Under the pieces are notes generated by a model. That model searched no databases. It was given only the letters and a program-made list of their open reading frames with translations, and was not told the DNA's origin. This document shows positions 6,621 to 14,274 of a stretch of DNA of 25,067 nt, piece after piece. Every line of letters begins with the position of its first letter. Positions within the stretch are counted from its first letter, which is position 1. This DNA is from Treponema_I sp045631425 (GTDB lineage Bacteria; Spirochaetota; Spirochaetia; Treponematales; Treponemataceae): assembly GCA_045631425.1 (NCBI GenBank), contig JAZQUR010000003.1, positions 1-25,067 of the forward strand. Reading direction: 5' to 3'. The position numbers and the translations under genes are program-made.

Positions 6621-8252
6621 TCATTCACTTACACTGTTCATTGAACGTAGGAATGCTTCATTATTCTTACTTTTTCGCATTCTGTCAATAACTAATTCCA
6701 AAATTTCTCCATCATCCATAGGACTTATGATATTTCGGAAGCCCCAAATCTTTTGAAGTTGCTCTTCAGTAAGAAGTAAGTCTTCTTTTCGGGTACCAGA
6801 TTTCTTAATATTGATAGCTGGAAACAATCTTCTGTCTGCAAGTTTTCTATCAAGATTGATTTCCATGTTACCAGTTCCCTTGAATTCTTCAAAGATAACT
6901 TCGTCCATACGGCTACCAGTTTCAATCAATGCTGTAGAAATAATTGTCAAACTTCCGCCTTCTTCTACGTTACGAGCCGCACCGAAAAATCTCTTTGGCT
7001 TGTGAAGTGCGTTTGAATCAACACCACCAGACAAAACTTTTCCAGAAGTTGGTACAGTTTGGTTATAAGCACGAGCCAAGCGTGTTATAGAATCCAAGAA
7101 AATTACAACGTCTCTTTTGTGTTCTACAAGACGTTTTGCTTTTTCTAGAACCATTTCTGCAACTTGAACGTGGCGAGAAGCTTGTTCATCAAATGTTGAT
7201 GAAATAACTTCCGCATTGATAGAGCGTTCCATTTCTGTTACTTCTTCTGGACGTTCATCAATTAAAAGCACGATAATTTTGATTTCTGGGTGATTTGCAG
7301 TGATTGCATTAGCCACTTTTTGCAAAAAGATTGTTTTACCGGCTTTTGGAGGAGCAACAATCAAAGAACGCTGCCCTTTTCCGATTGGAGAAAACAAGTC
7401 CATAATACGAGTTGAAAGCTCATCTGTTTTAGTTTCAAGGTGAATCTTCTCGTTTGGATAAAGTGGTGTTAAGTTTTCAAATGGAATACGAGTTTGAGCA
7501 ACTCTTGTATCATCATCGTTTACAGTTTCAATGCGTAACAAAGCAAAGAATCTTTCACCATCTTTTGGAGAACGGATTTGACCGTAAACAGTATCACCAG
7601 TTTTTAAGTTGAAAAGTCTGATTTGACTTGGTGAAATGTAAATATCATCTGGTCCTGGCAAATAGCTGTTCTGTGGAGAACGTAAAAATCCGTAACCATC
7701 TGGTAGGATTTCAAGAACACCAGAAGCAAAGATAATTCCACCAAAACTTGTGTGAGCTTTCAAAATTGCGAAAATCAACTCTTGCTTCTTCATTGGAGCA
7801 AGCTCATCCCGCTGTAATCCGTATTGAGTTGCAAATTCTCTCAAATCGTGCATTTTCATAACGGATAAATTATTGATAATCAATTTTGGTTTTTCTTCGC
7901 CCATTTTATCAAAATCCATATTTGCTTTTGATTCAGGATTTTTTAGAGCATCAAAATTTTCATCAGAATTTTCAGTGTTATCTACTGGTTTTGCTTTAAA
8001 TTTCTTTTTTACAACTTTTACAGGTTGTCCGTCATTTTCGTTTTTTTCTACACGTTTAATCAATTTTGGACGAATAACAACCTTCTCTCTCGTTACAGAC
8101 TCATCTTGTGATTCTTGACTTTCAGACGCGTTTCCATCCTCAACGCTATCTTCTGATGTAAAGGCAAGATCTAAATCTTCTTGTTCTTCAATTCCCGATG
8201 TAATTTCTGAATCAGACGTATCGATAAAACGTCTTCTTTGAATCGGTGCCAT
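6621..8252 (-). CDS. rho: Transcription termination factor Rho
   Basis: Hexameric RNA-dependent ATPase that releases nascent transcripts. The 543-residue protein has an acidic/basic low-complexity extension (about 1-120), then the Rho N-terminal helical domain (about 128-170), the cold-shock RNA-binding domain with YGFLRSPQNSYLPGPDDIY (187-205), and the ATPase core: Walker A PPKAGKT (301-307), DERPEEV (332-338), Walker B VIFLDSITRLARAYN (383-397) and a conserved GTRKE region (486-490). It is longer than E. coli Rho because of the N-terminal extension, which is common outside Proteobacteria. GGAG lies 6-7 nt before the start. It has its own promoter at 8333-8361 and a roughly 75-nt leader. All catalytic motifs are intact. 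Confidence 0.98.
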   Translation of the reverse strand: MAPIQRRRFIDTSDSEITSGIEEQEDLDLAFTSEDSVEDGNASESQESQDESVTREKVVIRPKLIKRVEKNENDGQPVKVVKKKFKAKPVDNTENSDENFDALKNPESKANMDFDKMGEEKPKLIINNLSVMKMHDLREFATQYGLQRDELAPMKKQELIFAILKAHTSFGGIIFASGVLEILPDGYGFLRSPQNSYLPGPDDIYISPSQIRLFNLKTGDTVYGQIRSPKDGERFFALLRIETVNDDDTRVAQTRIPFENLTPLYPNEKIHLETKTDELSTRIMDLFSPIGKGQRSLIVAPPKAGKTIFLQKVANAITANHPEIKIIVLLIDERPEEVTEMERSINAEVISSTFDEQASRHVQVAEMVLEKAKRLVEHKRDVVIFLDSITRLARAYNQTVPTSGKVLSGGVDSNALHKPKRFFGAARNVEEGGSLTIISTALIETGSRMDEVIFEEFKGTGNMEINLDRKLADRRLFPAINIKKSGTRKEDLLLTEEQLQKIWGFRNIISPMDDGEILELVIDRMRKSKNNEAFLRSMNSVSE

Positions 8253-8313
8253 AAAAACTCCATATAAAAATGTTAGTGAATATATAATATGCTTGAATTA
8301 GCACTATCTAGAT

Positions 8314-8344
8314 GTGAATTGATGATAAATCAACTATAATTCAC
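8314..8344. promoter_or_regulatory. Inverted repeat spanning the rho -10 box
   Basis: GTGAATTGAT (8314-8323) is the reverse complement of ATCA plus ATTCAC (8329-8332 and 8339-8344). The second arm is split by the six bases of the -10 element. This could be an operator half-site pair or a folded start of the leader. No regulator is identified. Confidence 0.4.
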
Positions 8345-8361
8345 AAAATATCACATGTCAA
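8333..8361 (-). promoter_or_regulatory. Promoter of rho
   Basis: Perfect -35 TTGACA (8356-8361) and TATAGT -10 (8333-8338) with 17-nt spacing. The -35 begins 5 nt after the bactofilin stop codon. The -10 hexamer is exactly the sequence interrupting an inverted repeat at 8314-8344, suggesting an operator. Confidence 0.8.
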
Positions 8362-8366
8362 GTTAA

Positions 8367-8831
8367 TTATTCTTCATCTGAAGATTCTGCATCATCTTCA
8401 GGATTATCTGATTTTTCATCACTTTCTGTTTTTCCCAAAACAGCTTCTTTGTACTCTGCAGCAGTTACAGAAAAAATATCTACATTTGCAGGTTTATCAA
8501 GCATAGAAACTTTTCCTTTAAAATCTACATTATCAGCAATTCTTAGTTTTTTTGTTGTAATATCACCTTCAATTTTTCCACCAGAACTCATTTCTAGTTT
8601 TGAATCAGCATAAATATTACCTTTTACACTTCCAGCAATTAAAATTTCGTTTGCAGACATAGAATCAACATTACAAACAGCAGTTTTTGCAATTTCCAAA
8701 TTTCCTGTTGATTTAATAGTTCCTTCAAAATTTCCTGTAATAACTAAATTATCTGTATATTCCAAAACTCCAGAAAAAGAAGTTTCTTCGCCAAAAACTG
8801 TCAAATTAGATTGATTTTTATTACGAGTCAT
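8367..8831 (-). CDS. Bactofilin-family cytoskeletal protein
   Basis: Bactofilins polymerise through a beta-helix into filaments that act in cell shape or polarity. After a short N-terminal tail (MTRNKNQSNLTVFGEETSF) come about 90 residues with the repetitive hydrophobic-Gly pattern of the family, for example LVITGNFEGTIKSTGNLEI, NEILIAGSVKGNIYADSKLEM and GGKIEGDITTKKLRI. The C-terminal tail (about 130-154) is very acidic. I chose ATG at 8831, preceded by GGGAG 6 nt upstream, over an upstream in-frame GTG at 8870. The gene follows lnt by about 85 nt and ends just before the rho promoter. A weak hairpin (ACACTG/CAGTGT, 8867-8884) lies upstream. Bactofilin involvement in spirochaete cell morphology is known from other genera; its role here is inferred. 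Confidence 0.9.
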   Translation of the reverse strand: MTRNKNQSNLTVFGEETSFSGVLEYTDNLVITGNFEGTIKSTGNLEIAKTAVCNVDSMSANEILIAGSVKGNIYADSKLEMSSGGKIEGDITTKKLRIADNVDFKGKVSMLDKPANVDIFSVTAAEYKEAVLGKTESDEKSDNPEDDAESSDEE

Positions 8832-8916
8832 TTTTGCTCCCAAAAAGCTAACAATTTTTATTTCAAACACTGGAAAAACAGTGTCTTATAAATTTGCAAC
8901 GCAAACAAAATATATT

Positions 8917-10509
8917 TTATTTCTTGTAAACTTGCTTAATTCCACCAAAAACTAGCAAAATCAATGCAAAAACGGTAAAAATCACTCCAGGATAATCACC
9001 AAATTTTGTATAAATTGTTGATTTATAATCATGGATCAAAGGAACTGTTCCAACCAAAAATCCTTCTTCAAAAGAATTGATAGAGGCAACAATTCGGCCA
9101 TTTGGATCGATTATTACAGTTTCACCAGAAGCAGTAGCCCTTACAGAAGGCACTCTATTTTCCACAGAACGGAAAACAGCCATTGATAAGTGTTGCAACT
9201 GACAAGCTCTACTATTTGCCCAAGCATCATTTGACATATTTACAAAGGCTCTTGCTCCATTATTCACAAACCTTCTTCCAATATAACCAAAAGTATCCTC
9301 AAAACAAATAGGAATTCCAAATTTTAAACCATCAATTTCGAAAACCACAGCTTCACTTCCCTTTTCCCAGAAGTGAGTGTCATTTTCTTCCAATAATTTA
9401 TATACAAAAGGTAATTGTTTCTTAAAAGGAAAATGCTCAGTAAATGGAACTAAATGCATTTTTCGATATTTTTCAGGATTTGGAGGAATAACATTTTCAC
9501 CAGGTGTAAAAACCAAAGCAGCATTATAATCTAAAAGTTCGTAAACACCCTCAGAATTATATCCTAAAACTCCGTCATCATTACCAATAACGAAAGGCAC
9601 TTCCTTAGAATCAATATATTTTAATAATGTTTCAACTGTATTAAAAGTTTTGCGATTTTGTCTTTTTTCATAATGCCATTGAATTCTTGGAACAAAAGCA
9701 GTTTCTGGCCAAACAACAAAATCAACATCAGAATCACTTGCTAAAGCTTCGTCTGAAAGTCGCATTAAAACATCTAAATTTTCTGCATAAACATCAGAAC
9801 CACCAACCCAAGGGTCAGCATTTGTTTGAATTAATGCAACTGTTCTTGTTTCATAGGATGAATAATCTTTTTGGGATGTAAAGCCAAATATCAAAATAGA
9901 GGCAAAAACTACAAGCCAAATACAACCAGATATTTTATGATTTAAGATTTTTTGTTTCCAAGTCTTTGCTTCATCTGTAATAACTTGTGTAATCCATGCT
10001 GATGTAAAAGTGATTACTGCACTTAAACCAAAAACACCTAACAAAGAAGCAGATTGGATAAAAGGAATAAATTTCCAATGGGAATAAGCTGTAACACCAT
10101 AATTAAAACCTGTAAAACCTTTTGTTTTCACAAATTCGTAAGCGCACCAAACAACCCATTGGGCAAATGCTTTATTTTTTGGAAACCATTGAGCAACTGC
10201 TTTCATTAACGGAAAAGCAATCATTAGGTAGATACCATACATCCCTGCGATAACAGGCATTGATGCAGGATTAAAAGTTCCTAACCATGATACGAAAACA
10301 CAATATGACAAAATACCATATGCAAAACCGTATAACCAAACAGTTTTCCATGAAGCACGCTGTGTTAATAAAAAAACGGGAACAAAAGCGAAATATGATA
10401 AAAAAGGCAATCCAGAATTACAGAAATCTGTAGGGTGTGCTAAAGCGAAACACAACACACCACCTATCAACAAACCTAGATTTTGTAAAAAAAATTTCTT
10501 ATTTACCAT
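8917..10509 (-). CDS. lnt: Apolipoprotein N-acyltransferase
   Basis: Inner-membrane enzyme that adds the third acyl chain to the N-terminal Cys of lipoproteins. The first about 210 residues form several hydrophobic transmembrane segments. A periplasmic nitrilase domain follows, with the expected triad: E269 in VVWPETAF, K350 in YRKMHLVPFTEHFP and C402 in PICFEDTFG. A final transmembrane helix lies at 508-525. The 530-residue length is normal. The start lacks a clear Shine-Dalgarno sequence but lies 12 nt after the HU-like gene stop, so translational coupling is likely. It would act on lipoproteins such as the TmpC-like protein encoded in this window. No residues appear missing. Confidence 0.95.
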   Translation of the reverse strand: MVNKKFFLQNLGLLIGGVLCFALAHPTDFCNSGLPFLSYFAFVPVFLLTQRASWKTVWLYGFAYGILSYCVFVSWLGTFNPASMPVIAGMYGIYLMIAFPLMKAVAQWFPKNKAFAQWVVWCAYEFVKTKGFTGFNYGVTAYSHWKFIPFIQSASLLGVFGLSAVITFTSAWITQVITDEAKTWKQKILNHKISGCIWLVVFASILIFGFTSQKDYSSYETRTVALIQTNADPWVGGSDVYAENLDVLMRLSDEALASDSDVDFVVWPETAFVPRIQWHYEKRQNRKTFNTVETLLKYIDSKEVPFVIGNDDGVLGYNSEGVYELLDYNAALVFTPGENVIPPNPEKYRKMHLVPFTEHFPFKKQLPFVYKLLEENDTHFWEKGSEAVVFEIDGLKFGIPICFEDTFGYIGRRFVNNGARAFVNMSNDAWANSRACQLQHLSMAVFRSVENRVPSVRATASGETVIIDPNGRIVASINSFEEGFLVGTVPLIHDYKSTIYTKFGDYPGVIFTVFALILLVFGGIKQVYKK

Positions 10510-10521
10510 CTATAAGTGCCA

Positions 10522-10833
10522 TTATTTATTTGGAGTTTTTAATTCCCACAAAGCATTTTTTAATTCTTGACCAGAACGGAAAGCAGCTACGTAGTGAGGT
10601 TCAACAGAAACAGGAGCACCAGTTTTTGGATTTCTAGCTTTTTCTCTACCTTTTCTTAATCTTAACTCAAAAGTACCAAAACCACGTAATTCAATAGTTG
10701 AACCATCTTTTAAACTATTCTTAATTTCTTCCAATAACGATTCTAGTACATTTTGTACAACTTTTTTTTCACAATCAATTTTAGAATGAACGGATTCTAC
10801 TAAATCAAATTTTGTTACTTTATTTCCTGCCAT
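10522..10833 (-). CDS. HU/IHF-family DNA-binding protein
   Basis: Small nucleoid-associated protein that binds and bends DNA. The 103 residues match the HU fold: an N-terminal helical pair, the core RGFGTFELRLRKGR, then the beta-arm ARNPKTGAPVSVEPHYVAAF and a final helix SGQELKNAL. The arm carries the conserved RNPxTG, whose proline intercalates into DNA in this family. ATG at 10833 is preferred over an in-frame TTG four codons upstream because GAGGT lies 6-7 nt before it. It precedes lnt by 12 nt. The region between it and the rpsT terminator is extremely AT-rich; I see no convincing -35/-10 pair there. Whether it is HU or an IHF-like paralogue cannot be settled from sequence alone. Confidence 0.93.
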   Translation of the reverse strand: MAGNKVTKFDLVESVHSKIDCEKKVVQNVLESLLEEIKNSLKDGSTIELRGFGTFELRLRKGREKARNPKTGAPVSVEPHYVAAFRSGQELKNALWELKTPNK

Positions 10834-10932
10834 AATAGACCTCAATATTTAATTATTTAGTGATTTTTATTGCACTTGATTTTTTTATGTGCTTAGATTT
10901 TTATAAAAAAGATTTATTTTATTTTTATTAAT

Positions 10933-10990
10933 TTAAAAAAGAAAAGTGGAGAAACCGAAAATCCAAAGAAATGGAGTTCTCGGTTCCTCC
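10933..10990 (-). terminator. Intrinsic terminator of rpsT
   Basis: On the minus strand a long hairpin joins GGAGGAACCGAGAA with TTTTCGGTTTCTCC (a few G-U pairs), at 10948-10990, followed by CTTTTCTTTTTT. It starts 7 nt after the rpsT stop codon. Confidence 0.88.
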
Positions 10991-10997
10991 TTAAGCC

Positions 10998-11276
10998 TTA
11001 TTTCTCTGCTGCAAATGTAACATTATAAAGTTTCATCATGCGTGATTTCTTACGAGAAACGGCATTCTTAGACAAAATTCCTTTGCCTCCAGCTGTATCA
11101 AGTTCTTTTACAAGAGCTTTTAGTCTTTCTGAAGCAAGGGCAGAGTCTTTAGCATGTACAGCTTCTATAAATTTTCTAGCGCTAGTGCGTGCTGAACTTT
11201 TTGCTGCTTTATTGCGCATGCGGCGTTCTTCGCTCTGTCTATGTCTTTTTTCTGCAGATGATTGTTTAACTGCCAA
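10998..11276 (-). CDS. rpsT: 30S ribosomal protein S20
   Basis: Small-subunit protein bS20, which binds 16S rRNA early in assembly. The 92-residue product is Lys/Arg/Ala-rich and helical: VKQSSAEKRHRQSEERRMRNK, then KSSARTSARKF and GKGILSKNAVSRKKSRM, as expected for S20. The start codon is UUG (TTG GCA GTT), preceded by GGAGG 7 nt upstream. No suitable ATG exists at the N-terminus. E. coli rpsT also uses UUG, where the poor start contributes to autoregulation. The gene has its own promoter (11306-11334) and terminator, so it is likely monocistronic. The ribosome-binding site lies in the self-complementary GGAGGGTCTCC. Confidence 0.96.
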   Translation of the reverse strand: MAVKQSSAEKRHRQSEERRMRNKAAKSSARTSARKFIEAVHAKDSALASERLKALVKELDTAGGKGILSKNAVSRKKSRMMKLYNVTFAAEK

Positions 11277-11305
11277 AGGAGACCCTCCAAACTAAAACTT
11301 AGAAT

Positions 11306-11334
11306 ATGTTATCAAACAGATTTTGATTAGTCAA
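11306..11334 (-). promoter_or_regulatory. Promoter of rpsT
   Basis: Minus-strand TTGACT (11329-11334) and TAACAT (11306-11311) with 17-nt spacing. The start site would be about 11299, giving a leader of roughly 23 nt. Confidence 0.7.
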
Positions 11335-11400
11335 GTATATTTTGCATATCTAATTCAGTTTAATGTTTAAATTTATGCTAATTTTCTTAGTATAAATGTG

Positions 11401-11429
11401 TTGACTACAAATTGTTATTTGTGTATATT
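11401..11429 (+). promoter_or_regulatory. Promoter of the zinc-ribbon gene, with inverted repeat in the spacer
   Basis: TTGACT (11401-11406) and TATATT (11424-11429) with 17-nt spacing. The spacer contains ACAAAT-TGTT-ATTTGT (11407-11422), a perfect 6-bp inverted repeat placed as an operator might be. Confidence 0.72.
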
Positions 11430-11460
11430 TTACTAGAATATATTTATTCGGAGGCAAAAC

Positions 11461-11631
11461 ATGGCTGGAGCAAGTAAAAACTCTCGTACTACAGTTGCTA
11501 CACATAAGTTCTTCTGTTCTTGTGGTGGCGAAGTTGCAATGAAGACACTGTTTGAAAATGGTAGACTAAAAAACGTTGCCGAATGTTCAAAATGTAACCG
11601 TGTTGAACGTCGTCCAAAAGACTTCAAATAA
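11461..11631 (+). CDS. Small zinc-ribbon protein (56 aa), function unknown
   Basis: The only plus-strand gene I can support. It has a promoter, GGAGG 7 nt before the ATG, 56 codons and a terminator. The product is basic and contains FCSCGGE (Cys19, Cys21) and ECSKC (Cys42, Cys45), a CxC...CxxC arrangement suited to one zinc ion. The tail is RVERRPKDFK and the N-terminus is SKNSRTTVATHKF. Small basic zinc ribbons of this size are often ribosome-associated or nucleic-acid binding. It does not match L31 (encoded separately), L33 or L36 in the patterns I know. It is divergent from rpsT and convergent with dinG. I do not recognise a characterised family; it is probably a conserved spirochaete protein. 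Confidence 0.85.
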   Translation: MAGASKNSRTTVATHKFFCSCGGEVAMKTLFENGRLKNVAECSKCNRVERRPKDFK

Positions 11632-11646
11632 ATCGACATTGTTTGT

Positions 11647-11694
11647 AAAAAGGACTGTCAAGATATTATCTTGATTCGGTCCTTTTTTATTTTA
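11647..11694. terminator. Bidirectional terminator between the zinc-ribbon gene and dinG
   Basis: Nested hairpin: outer arms AAAGGAC/GTCCTTT and inner arms TCAAGATA/TATCTTGA. It is followed by TTTTTTATTTT on the plus strand and by TTTTTA on the minus strand, so it can serve both converging genes. Confidence 0.88.
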
Positions 11695-11731
11695 AACAAT
11701 TATCAACTTATCTAATTATCTAAAAAATTCT

Positions 11732-13819
11732 TTAATTATCTAAAAATCTTTCAACAGCAGAAATTACATTATCTAAAGATGAAAAACATGTCTTTGAACG
11801 AGGCACACTATCAACAAAAAATCTTCCATAAAGTTTTGTAACAAGACGATTATCTAAAACAGTTACACATCCCCTATCCTTTCCAGAACGCATTAAACGC
11901 CCAAAACCTTGCTTAAATTTGATAACAGCTTCCGGCACACTTAATTCCATAAAAGATTTTCCACCATTTTTATCAATATTTTCAGAACGAGCTTGAAAAA
12001 CTGGGTCTGACGGCACAGAAAATGGCAATTTTACAATTATCACATGAGATAAAGATTCTCCTGGAACATCCACCCCTTCCCAAAAGGAATCTGTTGCAAA
12101 TAAAACGCTAGAAGTTTCCTCTTTAAACTTTTTCAAAAGTCTAAACCGGTCATCATCACCTTGTTTGTAAACTTTTATTTTATTTTTCATTAATTTTACA
12201 GAGCAATAATTATAAGCGTAATACAAAGAGTCGTAAGAGGTAAACAAAACCAAAGTTCGGCCAGAAGAAGCCAAAATCAACCGTTCAAGACTTGATTCAA
12301 GCCAATTTTGAAAATTATTTTGAGTTGGTAATGGGGCGTCTGTTACCACCGAAAACAAAAGATTATTTTCATAAGGAAAAGGTGATTCAAAAACACCTTG
12401 GTTTACACGACTCGATTCTTGAAAATTTATGCCTGTTCGATATTTCCAAAAAGAAAAATCATTTGCGATTTGAAGAGTTGCTGAAACACAAACAACCGAT
12501 TCCATAGGCTCAAAAACACCACAATTCATAGTCGAAGCAATTTGAAGAGGTGTCTCAATAAATCGCAAGAAAATAGCTCCAGAAGACAAAATTCGCTTTT
12601 CAATCCAAAAAACTGAATCAGGACGTTCTTCCCAAGTGAGAAAATTTTTGCAAATCATTCCGTAGCATTCGATTCGTTTTAGAACTTGCTTAACTTCCCA
12701 CACAGAAGGAAGTTCTAAATCTTTTTCCTTAACACCGTCCAAAAGTTTTCTGACAATTCCAACAAACTCATAAATTGATACATTTAACTTTTCGATAGAT
12801 TCCAATAATTTATCTGCGAAAGATGATGTTGCATCACACAAACGCCATGTAAACTGATTTTGAAGCAATTCTAAACCAACATCCTCTAAAAGTTGAATAT
12901 TAACCTTAACCTGATCAATCAATGCTACAACTTCGTTCATTTCGATTGGAGAATCTGATAATGCGTGCAAAGAAAATAACAAACCTGTCGCAGAAGATTT
13001 TCGCTGTCGATACAAAAGATTTATTTGCTTTTGAATAGAAAACTTATTTAGATTTTCAGAGAAAAAACTTGTGGCAGCCGATTCAATTCCGTGAGCTTCG
13101 TCAAATATCAACCTAGTATAAGGAGGCAAAACAGCCGCTTCATCATATTTTTGGGTAGACAATCGAAGTTGAATATCAGAAAATAACAAGTGATGATTTA
13201 CAATAAGGATTTTTGCTTCATTGGCCGCTTTTTTCACTCGCATAACAAAGCATTTATCAAAATAAGAACAACGATTTCCCATACAAGCTTCTGACTCAGA
13301 GTTTATACGCTGCCATATCGCTTCTTGTGGTAAAAAAGATAATTCGCTTTTTGAGCCAGTATCCGTTGTGTTTACCCACTCTGTTATAAGCTTAAGCTCT
13401 TCTTCCTCTTCAAAAAACAAATCCTTTTCATCTTGCAAATCGTGAAGTCGGCGCAAACAAACATAATTTTGACGACCTTTCAAAAGCAAAAACTTTTCAT
13501 CAATTCCAAGGATTTTTTGCGCCTGAATTATATCCTTTTCTGCTAACTGTTGCTGAAGATTGATTGTTCCTGTAGAAATTACAACTCGCTGATTATTTTG
13601 TTTAACCCACATTAAAGCTGGTAACAAATATGCATAAGACTTACCTACCCCAGTACCTGCTTCAAAAACCCCAATTTGATTTTCATTAAAACAAGAAGCG
13701 ATATTTTTGGTAAGTTCTAACTGAGAAAGTCTTTCTTCAAAATCAGGATTACTTTTAGCCAAAGCTCCTTCATTTGATAAATATTTTGCAACCTTATTTT
13801 CGTCGATTTTATTGTGCAT
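11732..13819 (-). CDS. dinG: DinG-family ATP-dependent DNA helicase (XPD-like, iron-sulphur)
   Basis: Superfamily 2 helicase of the DinG/XPD type, thought to unwind damaged DNA, R-loops and other structures. Walker A EAGTGVGKS is at about 53-61, the DEAH box in LIFDEAHGIE at about 240-243, and motif VI near the C-terminus reads KQGFGRLMRSGKDRG. Four cysteines between motifs I and II (one in NYVCLRRL and three in EACMGNRCSYFDKC) match the 4Fe-4S cluster site. There is no N-terminal exonuclease domain, unlike B. subtilis DinG. I chose ATG at 13819; TTG two codons upstream is possible, and neither has a good Shine-Dalgarno sequence. It begins just beyond the tRNA-Glu terminator, so weak expression or read-through is likely. 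Confidence 0.93.
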   Translation of the reverse strand: MHNKIDENKVAKYLSNEGALAKSNPDFEERLSQLELTKNIASCFNENQIGVFEAGTGVGKSYAYLLPALMWVKQNNQRVVISTGTINLQQQLAEKDIIQAQKILGIDEKFLLLKGRQNYVCLRRLHDLQDEKDLFFEEEEELKLITEWVNTTDTGSKSELSFLPQEAIWQRINSESEACMGNRCSYFDKCFVMRVKKAANEAKILIVNHHLLFSDIQLRLSTQKYDEAAVLPPYTRLIFDEAHGIESAATSFFSENLNKFSIQKQINLLYRQRKSSATGLLFSLHALSDSPIEMNEVVALIDQVKVNIQLLEDVGLELLQNQFTWRLCDATSSFADKLLESIEKLNVSIYEFVGIVRKLLDGVKEKDLELPSVWEVKQVLKRIECYGMICKNFLTWEERPDSVFWIEKRILSSGAIFLRFIETPLQIASTMNCGVFEPMESVVCVSATLQIANDFSFWKYRTGINFQESSRVNQGVFESPFPYENNLLFSVVTDAPLPTQNNFQNWLESSLERLILASSGRTLVLFTSYDSLYYAYNYCSVKLMKNKIKVYKQGDDDRFRLLKKFKEETSSVLFATDSFWEGVDVPGESLSHVIIVKLPFSVPSDPVFQARSENIDKNGGKSFMELSVPEAVIKFKQGFGRLMRSGKDRGCVTVLDNRLVTKLYGRFFVDSVPRSKTCFSSLDNVISAVERFLDN

Positions 13820-13854
13820 ATCCAAATTAATTTTACATCAAAAAGATAAAAAAG

Positions 13855-13890
13855 CAAAAAAAAAGGAACTAGCATTTACTAGTTCCTTTT
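13855..13890 (-). terminator. Terminator of tRNA-Glu copy 1
   Basis: Perfect 12-bp stem AAAAGGAACTAG/CTAGTTCCTTTT with a 6-nt loop and a U-tract on the minus strand. The stem begins one nucleotide after the tRNA discriminator base. Confidence 0.93.
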
Positions 13891-13891
13891 A

Positions 13892-13963
13892 CATCTCCTA
13901 GGGGAATTGAACCCCTGTTGTCGGGATGAAAACCCGATGTCCTAACCACTAGACGAAGGAGAC
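13892..13963 (-). tRNA. tRNA-Glu (UUC), copy 1
   Basis: A 72-nt cloverleaf. The acceptor is GTCTCCT with AGGAGAT (G-U at 1-72), the D arm is GTCTAGTGGTTAGGAC, the anticodon stem is TCGGG/CCCGA around loop TTTTCAT (anticodon TTC), and the T arm is AGGGG TTCAATT CCCCT. The discriminator is G, and CCA is not encoded, so it must be added post-transcriptionally. It is identical to copy 2. Confidence 0.97.
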
Positions 13964-13979
13964 ATACTCAACGATTAAG

Positions 13980-14008
13980 AATATACACCACAATTTATTT
14001 TTAGTCAA
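13980..14008 (-). promoter_or_regulatory. Promoter of tRNA-Glu copy 1
   Basis: TTGACT (14003-14008) and TATATT (13980-13985), 17 nt apart, ending 16 nt before the mature tRNA 5' end. The preceding sequence is A/T-tract rich. Confidence 0.8.
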
Positions 14009-14064
14009 TAGTTATTTTTATTTTTTTCAAAAAAAATGTAAAAAATAAAAAACTAGAAATGGGC

Positions 14065-14098
14065 AAAAAAAAGGAACTAGCATTTACTAGCTCCTTTT
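14065..14098 (-). terminator. Terminator of tRNA-Glu copy 2
   Basis: The same 12-bp hairpin as copy 1 except for one transition that turns an A-U pair into G-U, so pairing is kept. A U-tract follows. Confidence 0.92.
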
Positions 14099-14099
14099 A

Positions 14100-14171
14100 C
14101 ATCTCCTAGGGGAATTGAACCCCTGTTGTCGGGATGAAAACCCGATGTCCTAACCACTAGACGAAGGAGAC
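14100..14171 (-). tRNA. tRNA-Glu (UUC), copy 2
   Basis: Identical over all 72 nt to the copy at 13892-13963, with anticodon TTC and no encoded CCA. It lies 208 nt away in tandem, with its own promoter and terminator. Confidence 0.97.
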
Positions 14172-14188
14172 ATCATCTGATGAATATT

Positions 14189-14217
14189 TTTATACACTTT
14201 TATAATTTTTTAGTCAA
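14189..14217 (-). promoter_or_regulatory. Promoter of tRNA-Glu copy 2
   Basis: TTGACT (14212-14217) and TATAAA (14189-14194), 17 nt apart. The shared CTATTGACTAAAAA start shows that the promoter was part of the duplicated unit. Confidence 0.8.
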
Positions 14218-14274
14218 TAGATATTCTACTATCAAACAAAAAAATTCAAAAAATTATACAAAATACAGTACTAC

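Noticed and set aside
8867..8884. Hairpin ACACTG/CAGTGT as a terminator of lnt
   Set aside because: Only 6 bp and no U-tract follows on the minus strand; an in-frame GTG of the bactofilin overlaps it, so its role is unclear.
11433..11639. A 68-codon minus-strand reading frame across the zinc-ribbon gene
   Set aside because: The plus-strand gene has promoter, SD, zinc motif and terminator; the antisense frame has none.
13892..14171. Integration (att) site at the tandem tRNA-Glu genes
   Set aside because: Both tRNAs are complete with own terminators, and no integrase or mobile gene is nearby; a simple tandem duplication explains it.
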